A stretch of DNA of 64,000 bases from Lysobacteraceae bacterium (GTDB lineage Bacteria; Pseudomonadota; Gammaproteobacteria; Nitrococcales; AK92), in contig JAAYIK010000006.1 in assembly GCA_012523465.1 (NCBI GenBank), positions 42,304 through 106,303 on the forward strand, read 5' to 3'. Below are positions 35,901-42,259 of this stretch, piece by piece. Under the pieces are notes generated by a model, which was given only the letters and a program-made list of their open reading frames with translations, was not told the origin of the DNA and searched no databases. Each line of letters opens with the position of its first letter. The first letter of the stretch is position 1. Both the position numbers and the translations under genes were made by a program.

Positions 35901-36518
35901 GGGATCGAGCGCCACGGTGCGGTGGGCATGGTCGAGCGCCTTGGAGAGATCGCCGCGGCGCTCATAAGCGGTCCGTAGCGTTTCGTGGATGGCCAGCGCT
36001 TCGCGAAAGAGGATTTCCTGCCAGCTCGACCGCCACTCCTGGAATTCGGGAGCATCCTCTATGTCGAGATTTTGCAGAAACGCGCCGCGATACAAGGTGC
36101 TGCGATTTTCAAGTAAATGCAGGCAGGACAGGCAGCGCTCGGGCGCCTTGAGCGAGCGGCATTGATCGCATTCCGGTAGCGGCTTCCGGAACTCGTGCAG
36201 GTCGAGCCAAAAGGGAGCGTCAGGCGCCAGTCTGATGCGATCGCGCTGGATCTGCAGGAAGCGTTCGCCATTCAAAGCGCGGCGGAGATGATAGAGCGCT
36301 TGGCGCAGGTTGGTGCGAGCGCTTTCGGGCGCAATTTCCGGCCAGAAAAAATCAGCCAGCCTTTCCCGCGAGTGGGCCCGATCCGATTCCACGGCGAGAT
36401 AGGCAAGCAGTCCAAGCACCTTGTCGTACAGCTTGCCGCAGAGAGGCGAGCCGTCGATGGCCGCATGCAGTTCACCGAGCAGGCGCAGTTCGAGTCTTGC
36501 AGCAGAGGTGATGGTCAT
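32913..36518 (-). CDS. BTAD / cyclase-like / AAA ATPase / TPR regulator, 1,201 aa
   Basis: A large cytoplasmic regulator convergent with tpsB (stops 12 bp apart). Order of parts: winged-helix DNA-binding domain (about residues 8-95; RLELRLLGELHAAIDG, ESARTNLRQALYHLRRAL); bacterial transcriptional-activator (BTAD) helices to ~260, interrupted by a double CxxC (CDQC-x8-CLSC, nt 36123-36170); a class-III-cyclase-like domain (~275-420; GIHTGVIVMHDD) in which I do not see the usual first metal-binding Asp motif; an AAA ATPase with Walker A GEAGLGKSR and Walker B LMILEDLHWADPS; and a long TPR-like C-terminus. ATG at 36518 is chosen over TTG at 36527. Such proteins are ATP-dependent activators sensing an unknown signal. 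Control of the neighbouring tps genes is inferred from position only. Confidence 0.85.
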   Translation of the reverse strand: MTITSAARLELRLLGELHAAIDGSPLCGKLYDKVLGLLAYLAVESDRAHSRERLADFFWPEIAPESARTNLRQALYHLRRALNGERFLQIQRDRIRLAPDAPFWLDLHEFRKPLPECDQCRSLKAPERCLSCLHLLENRSTLYRGAFLQNLDIEDAPEFQEWRSSWQEILFREALAIHETLRTAYERRGDLSKALDHAHRTVALDPWNEEGHRQLMRLLAMSGQRAAALAHYAHCRAMLARELDAEPEEATEALARAIEENKLAPATTIQRKRERRPATVMALLIEPTDRRDPEIVAEQLREQRRRAMLLAERAGAYVVQTPDGGLIGYFGYPAALEDAGRRAVRAAVDIVADAPPSFALRIGIHTGVIVMHDDTMYPDASGQAPAAALRLAALALPGQVVVDEPTRKLIYREFALQPEPKFGTYTVCASEIARNTPPPLTGRQTELDWLRAQWERVRSGTPGIVLIRGEAGLGKSRLAHALRDLVTDTGGTAWKMHCYAQYQATPLRPIIALLEDAYGLQTDDSPEIRLHKLTDGLALRYPDQLGAGTDALGPLLAPKDDEPITLSPSDKQRLFALLLELLDELARRQPVLMILEDLHWADPSTLELLELYGRQRSRSPVLLVLTARPQLRLAWLEESAVLDLSPLDDAAMRGLLEVIAPELGPDAVTDIIARAEGIPLFAEELARAAIDPEARGIPLSLSYLIQARLDALGEAGRVAQLAAVLGRAFDRELLERIGAFEPATLDDMLARLEVARLIVPARGGYEFRHALIHEAVRASLLHSDARRTHALVAHKLVAELPWRAAHHPEQVAYHFTAAGAVDEAVHWWLEAGKRALAVPALAEASAHLRNGLALLARLPPNQANANRELELLLALGQTLLAHEGYGSPEAATVFERAFSLLRHQQPCVERFQALAGLWLVSSSQKGYAESQRLADALLEEAEALGSLELRAVAHAAATNIAMWRGQLARCCEHAKQAIELSQAANRPWIGINGYEALISSLAHLSWARHAQGREDDALEASARTIEAARAGDDPYTLCLALLFAAMLRRFRGEVARATDLASEVHALAQRHRLPLWEGAAGLVLGWAAACRGDAAGVERLRAAVATLRLAMPSALVAGLHALADALGAAGDFAAQLETVDSALAAAAALDEHFHEADLQRMRGTALLQLGRREEARAAFATARRLAQAQGASGVLSRIPAD

Positions 36519-36833
36519 CGCGCTCAATAGGGGCTCGGTTCGAAATTGTGGTGCAAGTTTTTGTTTTGTTTATCTCTTTTTTCCTTTTTCTGACGAAAGG
36601 CGTTTTCAGGCCACGCCAGTAGGAAGTATAGGATCAAGGCTGAATGATCGATGCTCGAAGCTCATGGCCTCGCTTGTGCCATCGCCAGGAAAATCGCCAG
36701 GAAAGAAGAAAATCTTTATCCAAGTATTAATCAATCCGGTCAAAATTGAAAGGTGGATTGTTGGCCTGCCTGAAAGGGACGGTTTGCAGTCGGGATTGAA
36801 GACTGGCGTCGGCGGCGCAACCGGGTGCGCTGC
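36519..36833. promoter_or_regulatory. Promoter region of the BTAD regulator
   Basis: 315 bp between the regulator start and the adaptor stop. It is A/T-rich compared with the rest of the window, with a T-rich run at about 36558-36596 and an A-rich patch around 36700-36745. A perfect tandem 12-bp direct repeat (ATCGCCAGGAAA, 36681-36704) lies 160-190 bp upstream of the regulator start. No gene is supported here. Confidence 0.45.
36681..36704. repeat. Tandem 12-bp direct repeat
   Basis: ATCGCCAGGAAA occurs twice with no spacer. Direct repeats of this size upstream of SARP/BTAD-type genes can be activator sites, which is known for SARP regulators; here it is only a candidate. Confidence 0.55.
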
Positions 36834-38042
36834 TCATTTCGAGTCTGCCATCGTTGTCGTCTCGTTGCCGGGGGCTGTGGGGTCTGGCGACGGGGAGTCG
36901 GCGGTGCCGGCCAATTGCTGCTCGATGGGCTCAACCAGCGCATCGGGCTGGACTTTCTGCAGGCCTTCGACGATCACGCGATCGCCAGCCGCCAGACCCT
37001 GCTCGACCAGCCAGCGATCGCCAATGGTGCGGCTGACCTCGACCTGGCGCTGCTCGACCCGGTTCGCCGCCGAGACGACCAGAGCGCTGGCATTGCCCTT
37101 GGGGTCACGCATGATGCCCTGCTGCGGCGCCAGGATGGCCTGCTGCCGTTGTGCCAGGCTGACCCGGGCGCGTACGTACATGCCCGGCAGCAGCAGGAAA
37201 TCCGGATTGGGCGCGGTCACCCGCAGCAACACGCTGCCGGTGGAGGGATCGACGGTGACGTCGGTGAAAGCCACCCGTCCCTCGTGGGGATAAACCGTGC
37301 CGTTATCGAGCAGGATGGTGACCGGTACGTCGTCGACCCGGTGCAGATTGCCACGCTCAAGCTCCTGCCGCAGCGCCAGCAATTCGCTGGCGGACATGCT
37401 CAGGTCAATGTGAATGGGATCGAGCGTCTGGACCGTGGTCAGCGGCTCGGCCTGATTGGCGGTCACCAGGGCGCCTTCCGTCACGGCTGAGCGGCCGATG
37501 CGGCCGCTGATCGGTGACGAGATGCGAGCGTAACCGAGCGCGATTCGGCTTTGCTGCAGCGCGGCCTCGGCCACCTTGGTCTCGGCTTCGGCCTGTAGCA
37601 GCTGGGAGATGGCGGCCTCGTAGTCCTGGCGACTGATGGCGTTGGTCTTGATGAGCTTACGGGCGCGGGCCGCGCTGGGCCGGGCTGCCTCCAGCATCGC
37701 CCTGGCGCGTGCCAGCGCCGCTTCGGCGCTGGCCACATCCGCCCGGTAGGTCGCGTCGTCGAGCTGATACAGGGGCTGGCCAGCTTCTACTTGGGCGCCT
37801 TCCTCGAACAGCCGTTTCTGGACGATGCCGCTGACCTGGGGGCGGATCTCCGCGATCCGCGAGGCCCTGGCACGGCCCGACACCTCGCGGGTGAGCGTCA
37901 CCGGCTGGGCCTCGAGGGTGACCACGGTCACCGGTATCGGTCCTGGCTCCGGCTGGGGTGGCGTTTCACGCTGGCAGGCCGGTATGCCGATGCCGAGCAG
38001 TGCAATGGCAAGCAAGCGCCATGCCGTGGCAGGTCGTTTCAC
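36834..38042 (-). CDS. RND efflux periplasmic adaptor (MexA/AcrA family) lipoprotein
   Basis: A 402-aa membrane-fusion protein linking an RND pump to an outer-membrane channel. The start is GTG at 38042 with GAGG 5-9 nt upstream. The N-terminus has a lipobox (IGIPAC), so the protein is probably anchored to the inner membrane. Motifs: EVSGRARASRIAEIRPQVSG and VEAGQPLYQLDDATYRADV (lipoyl half), a coiled-coil hairpin from ASAEAALARARAMLEAARP to AAISQLLQAEAETKVAEAA, and YARISSPISGRIGRSAVTEG. The tail is Pro/Thr-rich. No pump follows directly on this strand; the next minus-strand RND pump is at 9066-12212 beyond the tps block. It most likely pairs with that pump. Confidence 0.92.
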   Translation of the reverse strand: MKRPATAWRLLAIALLGIGIPACQRETPPQPEPGPIPVTVVTLEAQPVTLTREVSGRARASRIAEIRPQVSGIVQKRLFEEGAQVEAGQPLYQLDDATYRADVASAEAALARARAMLEAARPSAARARKLIKTNAISRQDYEAAISQLLQAEAETKVAEAALQQSRIALGYARISSPISGRIGRSAVTEGALVTANQAEPLTTVQTLDPIHIDLSMSASELLALRQELERGNLHRVDDVPVTILLDNGTVYPHEGRVAFTDVTVDPSTGSVLLRVTAPNPDFLLLPGMYVRARVSLAQRQQAILAPQQGIMRDPKGNASALVVSAANRVEQRQVEVSRTIGDRWLVEQGLAAGDRVIVEGLQKVQPDALVEPIEQQLAGTADSPSPDPTAPGNETTTMADSK

Positions 38043-38190
38043 GAAGGCCTCGATGACATGCAGGCTGTGTGCTGTCGAGTCGGCGGGATGGCGGCTGCCA
38101 TGCCCACCCCGGGTTAGTTAGGGGACAAGTCGACCGCTGCCAAGTCGGGGTGCGGGGGAGCGGGCGCCGGCCAGGAGCAGTTCCTCGCCG

Positions 38191-38475
38191 TCAGCCGTCC
38201 GGGAAGTCGTCCGGGCTTTTCTCCGCCCAGCCAGTAGCCCGCCGATATTCCTCGTTGGAAAGATCGCGCCGCGGCTCCCCGAGCAAAGGCGCGTCGGTTT
38301 GCGGCTCCAGCTCCAGCGCGTGCCATTCCGCTTGCGGATAGAACTCGGTGTGGCCGTTCTCGTCGCACGCCTCGACCAGCTCGGTGCCTTTGTCTACCCA
38401 GGTTACCTGCAGCCGCCGTCCGGTCTGGGGGTGGTAGTACCAGCGGCCTTTGACGGGCTCCACTGATGCAGGCAT
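38191..38475 (-). CDS. Hypothetical small acidic protein, 94 aa
   Basis: ATG at 38475 follows AGGAGGCACCC, a very strong ribosome site. The protein contains GRWYYHPQTGRRLQVTWVD, TELVEACDENGHTEFYPQ and SNEEYRRATGWAEKSPDDF. It has no signal peptide or membrane segment. The short beta-rich start recalls small conserved proteins of Proteobacteria, but I cannot assign a family. It lies 148 bp upstream of the adaptor gene on the same strand and is divergent from the lipoprotein pair at 38721. Confidence 0.65.
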   Translation of the reverse strand: MPASVEPVKGRWYYHPQTGRRLQVTWVDKGTELVEACDENGHTEFYPQAEWHALELEPQTDAPLLGEPRRDLSNEEYRRATGWAEKSPDDFPDG

Positions 38476-38720
38476 GGGTGCCTCCTCGTCGCAGCGTATT
38501 GCTGCGGTTGTGGGGGCTGGTGTCGCTCTCTGCAAGCGCAGCGCTCAGGGGCGCTGCCGTGCGCGGTGGAAGGCGAATGTGAACGGGTACTTGAATCGTC
38601 GCTACAGGATACCGATGCATCAGGAGGTGCTGATAAAGGAGCGCAAGCAGCGGATTGCGCCATTGCATGGGCAGGTTTGCCGCGGTGACGCGATCGGATT
38701 TTCTTCAGGGAGGAAGCAGG

Positions 38721-39092
38721 ATGCGCGTCAGTCTCTGCGCGAGCACGTCGGCAGCGATCACCATGCTGCTGGCCGGATGTGCTCATCAGATGCCCCAGAG
38801 CATGGATTTGGTGCGAGCCGATCTCGCCATCGCGCAGGCGGAGCTGCAGGAGGCGGGTCAGTATGCGCCCGCGCAGCTAAGCGAAGCCCAGCTGAAGCTG
38901 CAGCGGGCCAGGGAAGCGGCTGCGGTTGGCAACCGTGCCGCGGCGGCGCAGCTGGCCGAGGAAGCGCTGGTGGCCGCCCAGCTGGCGCAGGTGGAGGCCG
39001 ATCGGGCCCGCATCGAGCAGCTGGTCGAGATGGCCATACGCGATAGCGAGGCGCGGCGCCAGCAACAGGCACGCAGGGAGGGATTGCGATGA
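38721..39092 (+). CDS. DUF4398-type lipoprotein
   Basis: A 123-aa lipoprotein. ATG at 38721 follows AGGGAGGAAG. The signal ends with lipobox LLAGC. The mature part is a single long amphipathic helix (DLVRADLAIAQAELQEAGQ, YAPAQLSEAQLKLQRARE, ...LAEEALVAAQLAQVEADRA), matching DUF4398-containing envelope proteins. It overlaps the next gene by ATGA, so the two are translationally coupled. It is probably an outer-membrane or periplasmic lipoprotein with a structural role; function is not established. Confidence 0.8.
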   Translation: MRVSLCASTSAAITMLLAGCAHQMPQSMDLVRADLAIAQAELQEAGQYAPAQLSEAQLKLQRAREAAAVGNRAAAAQLAEEALVAAQLAQVEADRARIEQLVEMAIRDSEARRQQQARREGLR

Positions 39093-39961
39093 GTTGCCGT
39101 AAACTTCTGCCATTGTCCTTGCTACTGCTGCTGGCAGCAGGCTGCGCGACCACGCCACAGCCGCCGCAGGCGCTGCTCGAGGCGCGGGAGGCGGTCGCCC
39201 AGGCAGAGGAAGATCCCACGGTCAGGCAGTATGCGCCGACGGCGCTGGAACAGGCCCAGCAGGACCTGAGCCGGGCCGAGTTTGCCTGGCGCAGTGTGGA
39301 AGAGCGGGGCGACACTGAGCACTGGGCCTTTCTGGCGCACCGGCGGGCGCAGATCGCCCAGGCCCTGGCGCAGCGGGAGATGGCGCTGGCGACGGGATTC
39401 GCCGCGGTCGGCCCGGACGACAGTGAGCTGACGCGGGCCCGCAGTGAGGCCGAGATGGCGCGGCGAGAAGCGGAGCGGCTGCAGGCGCAGCTACGCGACG
39501 CCCAGCAGCAGCTGGCGGAGCTGGAGCCGCAGCAGACCGAACGCGGCATCGTGCTGACTCTGGGCGAGTTCCTGTTCCCCTTCGACAGCGCCGAGCTGCA
39601 GCCCGGCGCCGAGCGCACGCTCGATCGGCTGGCCCAGTACCTGCGTGACAATCCCGATTATCTAGTCCTGATCGAGGGGCATACCGACGCCACCGGCGAC
39701 GCCGGCTACAACCAGCAGCTGTCGGAGCGGCGGGCCGATGCGGTGCGGGCTGCGCTGGCGCAGCGCGGAATCGGCCGGGACCGGGTGCGCAGCGTTGGCC
39801 TGGGCGAGGACTATCCGGTCGCCAGCAATGCCCAGCCGGAAGGACGGGCGCAGAACCGGCGCGTGGAGGTGGTGATCGCCGAGGGACAGATGCCGCCGAC
39901 CCGGGATGAAGTCAGTCCGACTCTGGCCCGTGAGCGCGGGGCGTCGCGAGGCAGCGGCTGA
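39089..39961 (+). CDS. OmpA-family lipoprotein with DUF4398-like N-terminus
   Basis: A 290-aa protein. The ATG at 39089 overlaps the preceding stop. The signal peptide ends in lipobox LAAGC. Residues ~25-110 repeat the helical DUF4398 pattern of the partner (ALLEAREAVAQAEEDPTVRQ, YAPTALEQAQQDLSRAEFA). A coiled coil follows (...AEMARREAERLQAQLRDAQQ...). The C-terminal ~110 residues are an OmpA peptidoglycan-binding domain with FPFDSAELQPGAERTLDRLA, IEGHTDATGDAGYNQQLSERRADAV and EGRAQNRRVEVVI. It probably tethers the outer membrane to the cell wall together with its partner. It is convergent with the hydrolase gene, stops 22 bp apart. Confidence 0.9.
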   Translation: MSCRKLLPLSLLLLLAAGCATTPQPPQALLEAREAVAQAEEDPTVRQYAPTALEQAQQDLSRAEFAWRSVEERGDTEHWAFLAHRRAQIAQALAQREMALATGFAAVGPDDSELTRARSEAEMARREAERLQAQLRDAQQQLAELEPQQTERGIVLTLGEFLFPFDSAELQPGAERTLDRLAQYLRDNPDYLVLIEGHTDATGDAGYNQQLSERRADAVRAALAQRGIGRDRVRSVGLGEDYPVASNAQPEGRAQNRRVEVVIAEGQMPPTRDEVSPTLARERGASRGSG

Positions 39962-39983
39962 AGCCGGCGGAAGGGGGCCTGGC

Positions 39984-40802
39984 TCAGGTGTAGTGCGCCG
40001 CGAGGAAGTCGGCGACGCAGGCGACCACCCGCGACTCCTGTTCGCGGTGGGGGACATGCCGCACGCCCAGCATGATCTCCAGCCGCGAAGGACCGCTGGT
40101 TAGCTCGGCGATCAGCTTCGGATGCACGGTGGAGCCGTACTCGTCCTCGCTACCGTGGATCACCAGTGTTGGGCAGGCGACCTTGGGCAGTGTTTCCCTG
40201 AGCGACCAGTCGGCGAATTCCGGCGCCAGCCAGGTCTCGATCCAGGCCTCCAGCACCCAGCGGGTCTTGTCGCCGTGGTAGCGCTGCAGCCGCTCGAACT
40301 GCCCGGGCTGGCGGAACAGCTCCCGCGCCTCGATGATTCCCTGCCGTGTCCTGTCCTCGACGAAGGCTTGCGCCGCGATGGTGATCAGGGCCTCGCAGCG
40401 TGTCGGATGCCTGGCCGCGCAATGGACCGCCATGCCGCCGCCGACGCTATGGCCCAGGGCGATGAAGCGAGCAAAGTCCAGCTGCGCGCCCAGCAAAGGC
40501 AGGGTGGTCTCGGCTTCTTCCGGGATGAAGCTGGGATGCAGCCTGTCGGTGCGTGGGGAAGAGCGGCCGAAGCCGAGCCGGTCGTAGGCGATCACTCGGC
40601 GCCCGGTGGCGGCGCATAGCGCGGCCGGAAAGCTGCGCCACAGCTCCACGCAGCCCAGCGAGTCGTGGAACAGCACGATGGGGCTGCGAGCGTGCGTGGC
40701 GCTCAAGGCTTCCGAGGGCGTCCAGATGCGGGCGAAAAGACGGCCCCGTGGATGCTCTACCCAGTGGTCCCTGGTGGCGATGGTCGTGGCGGCTTCGGGC
40801 AT
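39984..40802 (-). CDS. Alpha/beta-fold hydrolase
   Basis: A 272-aa cytoplasmic alpha/beta hydrolase. It has the nucleophile elbow GHSVGGG, an oxyanion/N-terminal segment FHDSLGCVELWRSFP, YDRLGFGRSSP, the acid in HGSEDEYGS and the catalytic His in GVRHVPHRE near the end, so the triad is complete. A helical cap lies between the elbow and the acid. ATG at 40802 has only a weak ribosome site. Substrate is unknown; esters or C-C bonds are both possible in this superfamily. The gene is a single unit or is followed at distance by the ChaC-like gene on the same strand. Confidence 0.85.
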   Translation of the reverse strand: MPEAATTIATRDHWVEHPRGRLFARIWTPSEALSATHARSPIVLFHDSLGCVELWRSFPAALCAATGRRVIAYDRLGFGRSSPRTDRLHPSFIPEEAETTLPLLGAQLDFARFIALGHSVGGGMAVHCAARHPTRCEALITIAAQAFVEDRTRQGIIEARELFRQPGQFERLQRYHGDKTRWVLEAWIETWLAPEFADWSLRETLPKVACPTLVIHGSEDEYGSTVHPKLIAELTSGPSRLEIMLGVRHVPHREQESRVVACVADFLAAHYT

Positions 40803-40901
40803 TGGTCTGTTGTTCCGAGCGGGCTGACCGTCGCTCGATTCTGGTTGACGTTGGCGTAAACGTCAAAGGCGCGCGCCGCCGCAGGGCGCGAGGGGATAGG
40901 T

Positions 40902-41465
40902 TCAGGCTTCCAGGGCGAGGAGATGGCGCTCGATGGCGAACACGTGGCTGTCGTGCTCATCCAGCTCGCGCAGCGCCCTGGCCAGCTTGAGCAAATAGTC
41001 GCGGTTGGGGCCGCTGGGCCCCTCGGAGCGGGCGATCTGGCGAGCGATTTCCTCCTCGGGCGCCGGGCCAAGGAAGGCGGGGTTGTCCTCGGTGGCGATA
41101 TACACCAGGCCCCTGGCCGTCTCCTGGTCGGAGAAGATCAGCTCGGTCTCCAGCCGCAGGTAGCCGTTCTTTTCCCGGTAATCGAGGTGCGCGAGCACCT
41201 CCGGGCTGACCAGATAGGCCACTCCCTCGCAAACGGCGCCCTTCTGCGGGATCAGGGTTACCACCCGGCCGGGGGCGTCGGGCGTCCCGCGGTGGTCGTG
41301 CGACCCCTGCCAGAAGCGTCGTACCCAGTCGCGGATGCGGGCCCGGCGGCGCTCCAGGTAGGGGAAATCGACCTTGAAGATCAGCGAGCCGTAACCAAAG
41401 ACCCAAATCGGTCGCCTACTGTTGCAGGGAAGCGGGCTGTTGAGCGATCGACTGTCGATGAACAT
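40902..41465 (-). CDS. ChaC-like gamma-glutamylcyclotransferase
   Basis: A 187-aa enzyme of the ChaC family, which degrades glutathione to 5-oxoproline and Cys-Gly. The hallmark IWVFGYGSLIFK lies at residues 19-30; RRFWQGSHDHRGTPDAPGRVV and CEGVAYLV follow. The candidate catalytic Glu lies in the Y-R-E-K-N-G-Y segment. ATG at 41465 is used although its ribosome site is poor; no better in-frame start precedes the hallmark. A tandem 10-bp repeat sits immediately upstream. Confidence 0.85.
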   Translation of the reverse strand: MFIDSRSLNSPLPCNSRRPIWVFGYGSLIFKVDFPYLERRRARIRDWVRRFWQGSHDHRGTPDAPGRVVTLIPQKGAVCEGVAYLVSPEVLAHLDYREKNGYLRLETELIFSDQETARGLVYIATEDNPAFLGPAPEEEIARQIARSEGPSGPNRDYLLKLARALRELDEHDSHVFAIERHLLALEA

Positions 41466-41470
41466 TTATT

Positions 41471-41490
41471 CTGTTAACCGCTGTTAACCG
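41471..41490. repeat. Tandem 10-bp repeat next to the chaC-like start
   Basis: CTGTTAACCG occurs twice in direct tandem, 6-25 nt upstream of the chaC-like ATG. Each copy holds the palindrome GTTAAC. On the minus strand it overlaps where a ribosome site would be, so it might be an operator or affect translation. Confidence 0.6.
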
Positions 41491-41531
41491 GGCATCGGAT
41501 TCATGCCGATTGCAACAGATCGGATGCAAGG

Positions 41532-41573
41532 TTGACTGGCGTCAAGCCCGCGCCGGCGGGCGCGGCACATGAT
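41532..41573 (+). promoter_or_regulatory. Possible FNR/ANR-type site and -10 box upstream of uspA
   Basis: TTGAC-TGGC-GTCAA (41532-41545) is a perfect inverted repeat close to the FNR/ANR consensus TTGAT-N4-ATCAA. A -10-like CATGAT at 41568-41573 would place the start of transcription near 41580, about 41 bp from the site centre, the usual class-II spacing. The universal-stress gene starts at 41619. Confidence 0.5.
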
Positions 41574-41618
41574 CGTGAATGATAGCCCGTTGCGACCCGT
41601 CTATGAGGAGATGCTTCA

Positions 41619-42065
41619 ATGTATACCAAGATCATGGTTCCTATCGATGGCAGCGCGACCTCGCTCAAGGCGCTGGATGAAGCCGCACGGCTGGCGAAGG
41701 TGACCGGCGGCAAGATTCGACTGTTGCACATCATCGATCCGCTGGAGCACCTGGCTGGGTTCGAGACGGCGTCGGTCTACATCCGCGACCTGATCCCTGC
41801 CCTGGTGAAGGCCGGTGAAGAGCTGCTGGAGAAGGCGAAGAGCGACATCGCGACGGCGGGCGTGGAGGTGGAGACCGAACTGTCGGAAAGCCCGGGCGGA
41901 CGGGTCTCGGAGGTCATCGTCGAGCGGGCCAAGGCATGGGGCGCCGATCTCATCGTGCTGGGCACCCATGGGCGGCGCGGCATCGAGCGGGTCATGCTGG
42001 GCAGCGACGCCGAGCAGGTGGTGCGCATCTCGCCGGTTCCGGTGCTGCTGATCCGGCACCGCTGA
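41619..42065 (+). CDS. Universal stress protein, UspA family
   Basis: A 148-aa cytoplasmic protein. The start MYTKIMVPIDGSATSLKAL and the C-terminal ATP-binding pattern G-x2-G-x9-G-S (GTHGRRGIERVMLGSDAEQVV) place it in the ATP-binding UspA subgroup. AGGAG precedes the ATG. Such proteins accumulate in growth arrest, low oxygen or stress; the FNR-like site upstream fits an oxygen-linked role, which is inference. Single-gene unit followed by two hairpins. Confidence 0.93.
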   Translation: MYTKIMVPIDGSATSLKALDEAARLAKVTGGKIRLLHIIDPLEHLAGFETASVYIRDLIPALVKAGEELLEKAKSDIATAGVEVETELSESPGGRVSEVIVERAKAWGADLIVLGTHGRRGIERVMLGSDAEQVVRISPVPVLLIRHR

Positions 42066-42095
42066 GCGGCAGGTCCGGCGACAGGCTGTTTCCCG

Positions 42096-42160
42096 CCGGC
42101 GCGGCTCCGCTGCGGCGCCGGTTTTGGTCCTGCTTCGGCGCCAATTTTCGGCGCCGAAGC
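42096..42160 (+). terminator. Double hairpin terminator after uspA
   Basis: Hairpin one is CCGGCGC (42096-42102) with GCGCCGG (42115-42121), followed by TTTT. Hairpin two is a perfect 11-bp stem GCTTCGGCGCC (42132-42142) with GGCGCCGAAGC (42150-42160) around a 7-nt loop. Both follow the uspA stop within 100 bp. Confidence 0.75.
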
Positions 42161-42259
42161 TATTTCCTTCAGCGGCTTGAGCCGTATATTCTTGTCCCCT
42201 GCCAATAACAACATTCCACAAGCCGGAGACGGCATATCTGAGGTAAAGGAGAGAGAGCC

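Noticed and set aside
12213..36833. Search for insertion sequences, integrase genes or flanking repeats around the adhesin island.
   Set aside because: None visible by eye at either edge, so the island is inferred from gene order only, not from mobile-element remains.
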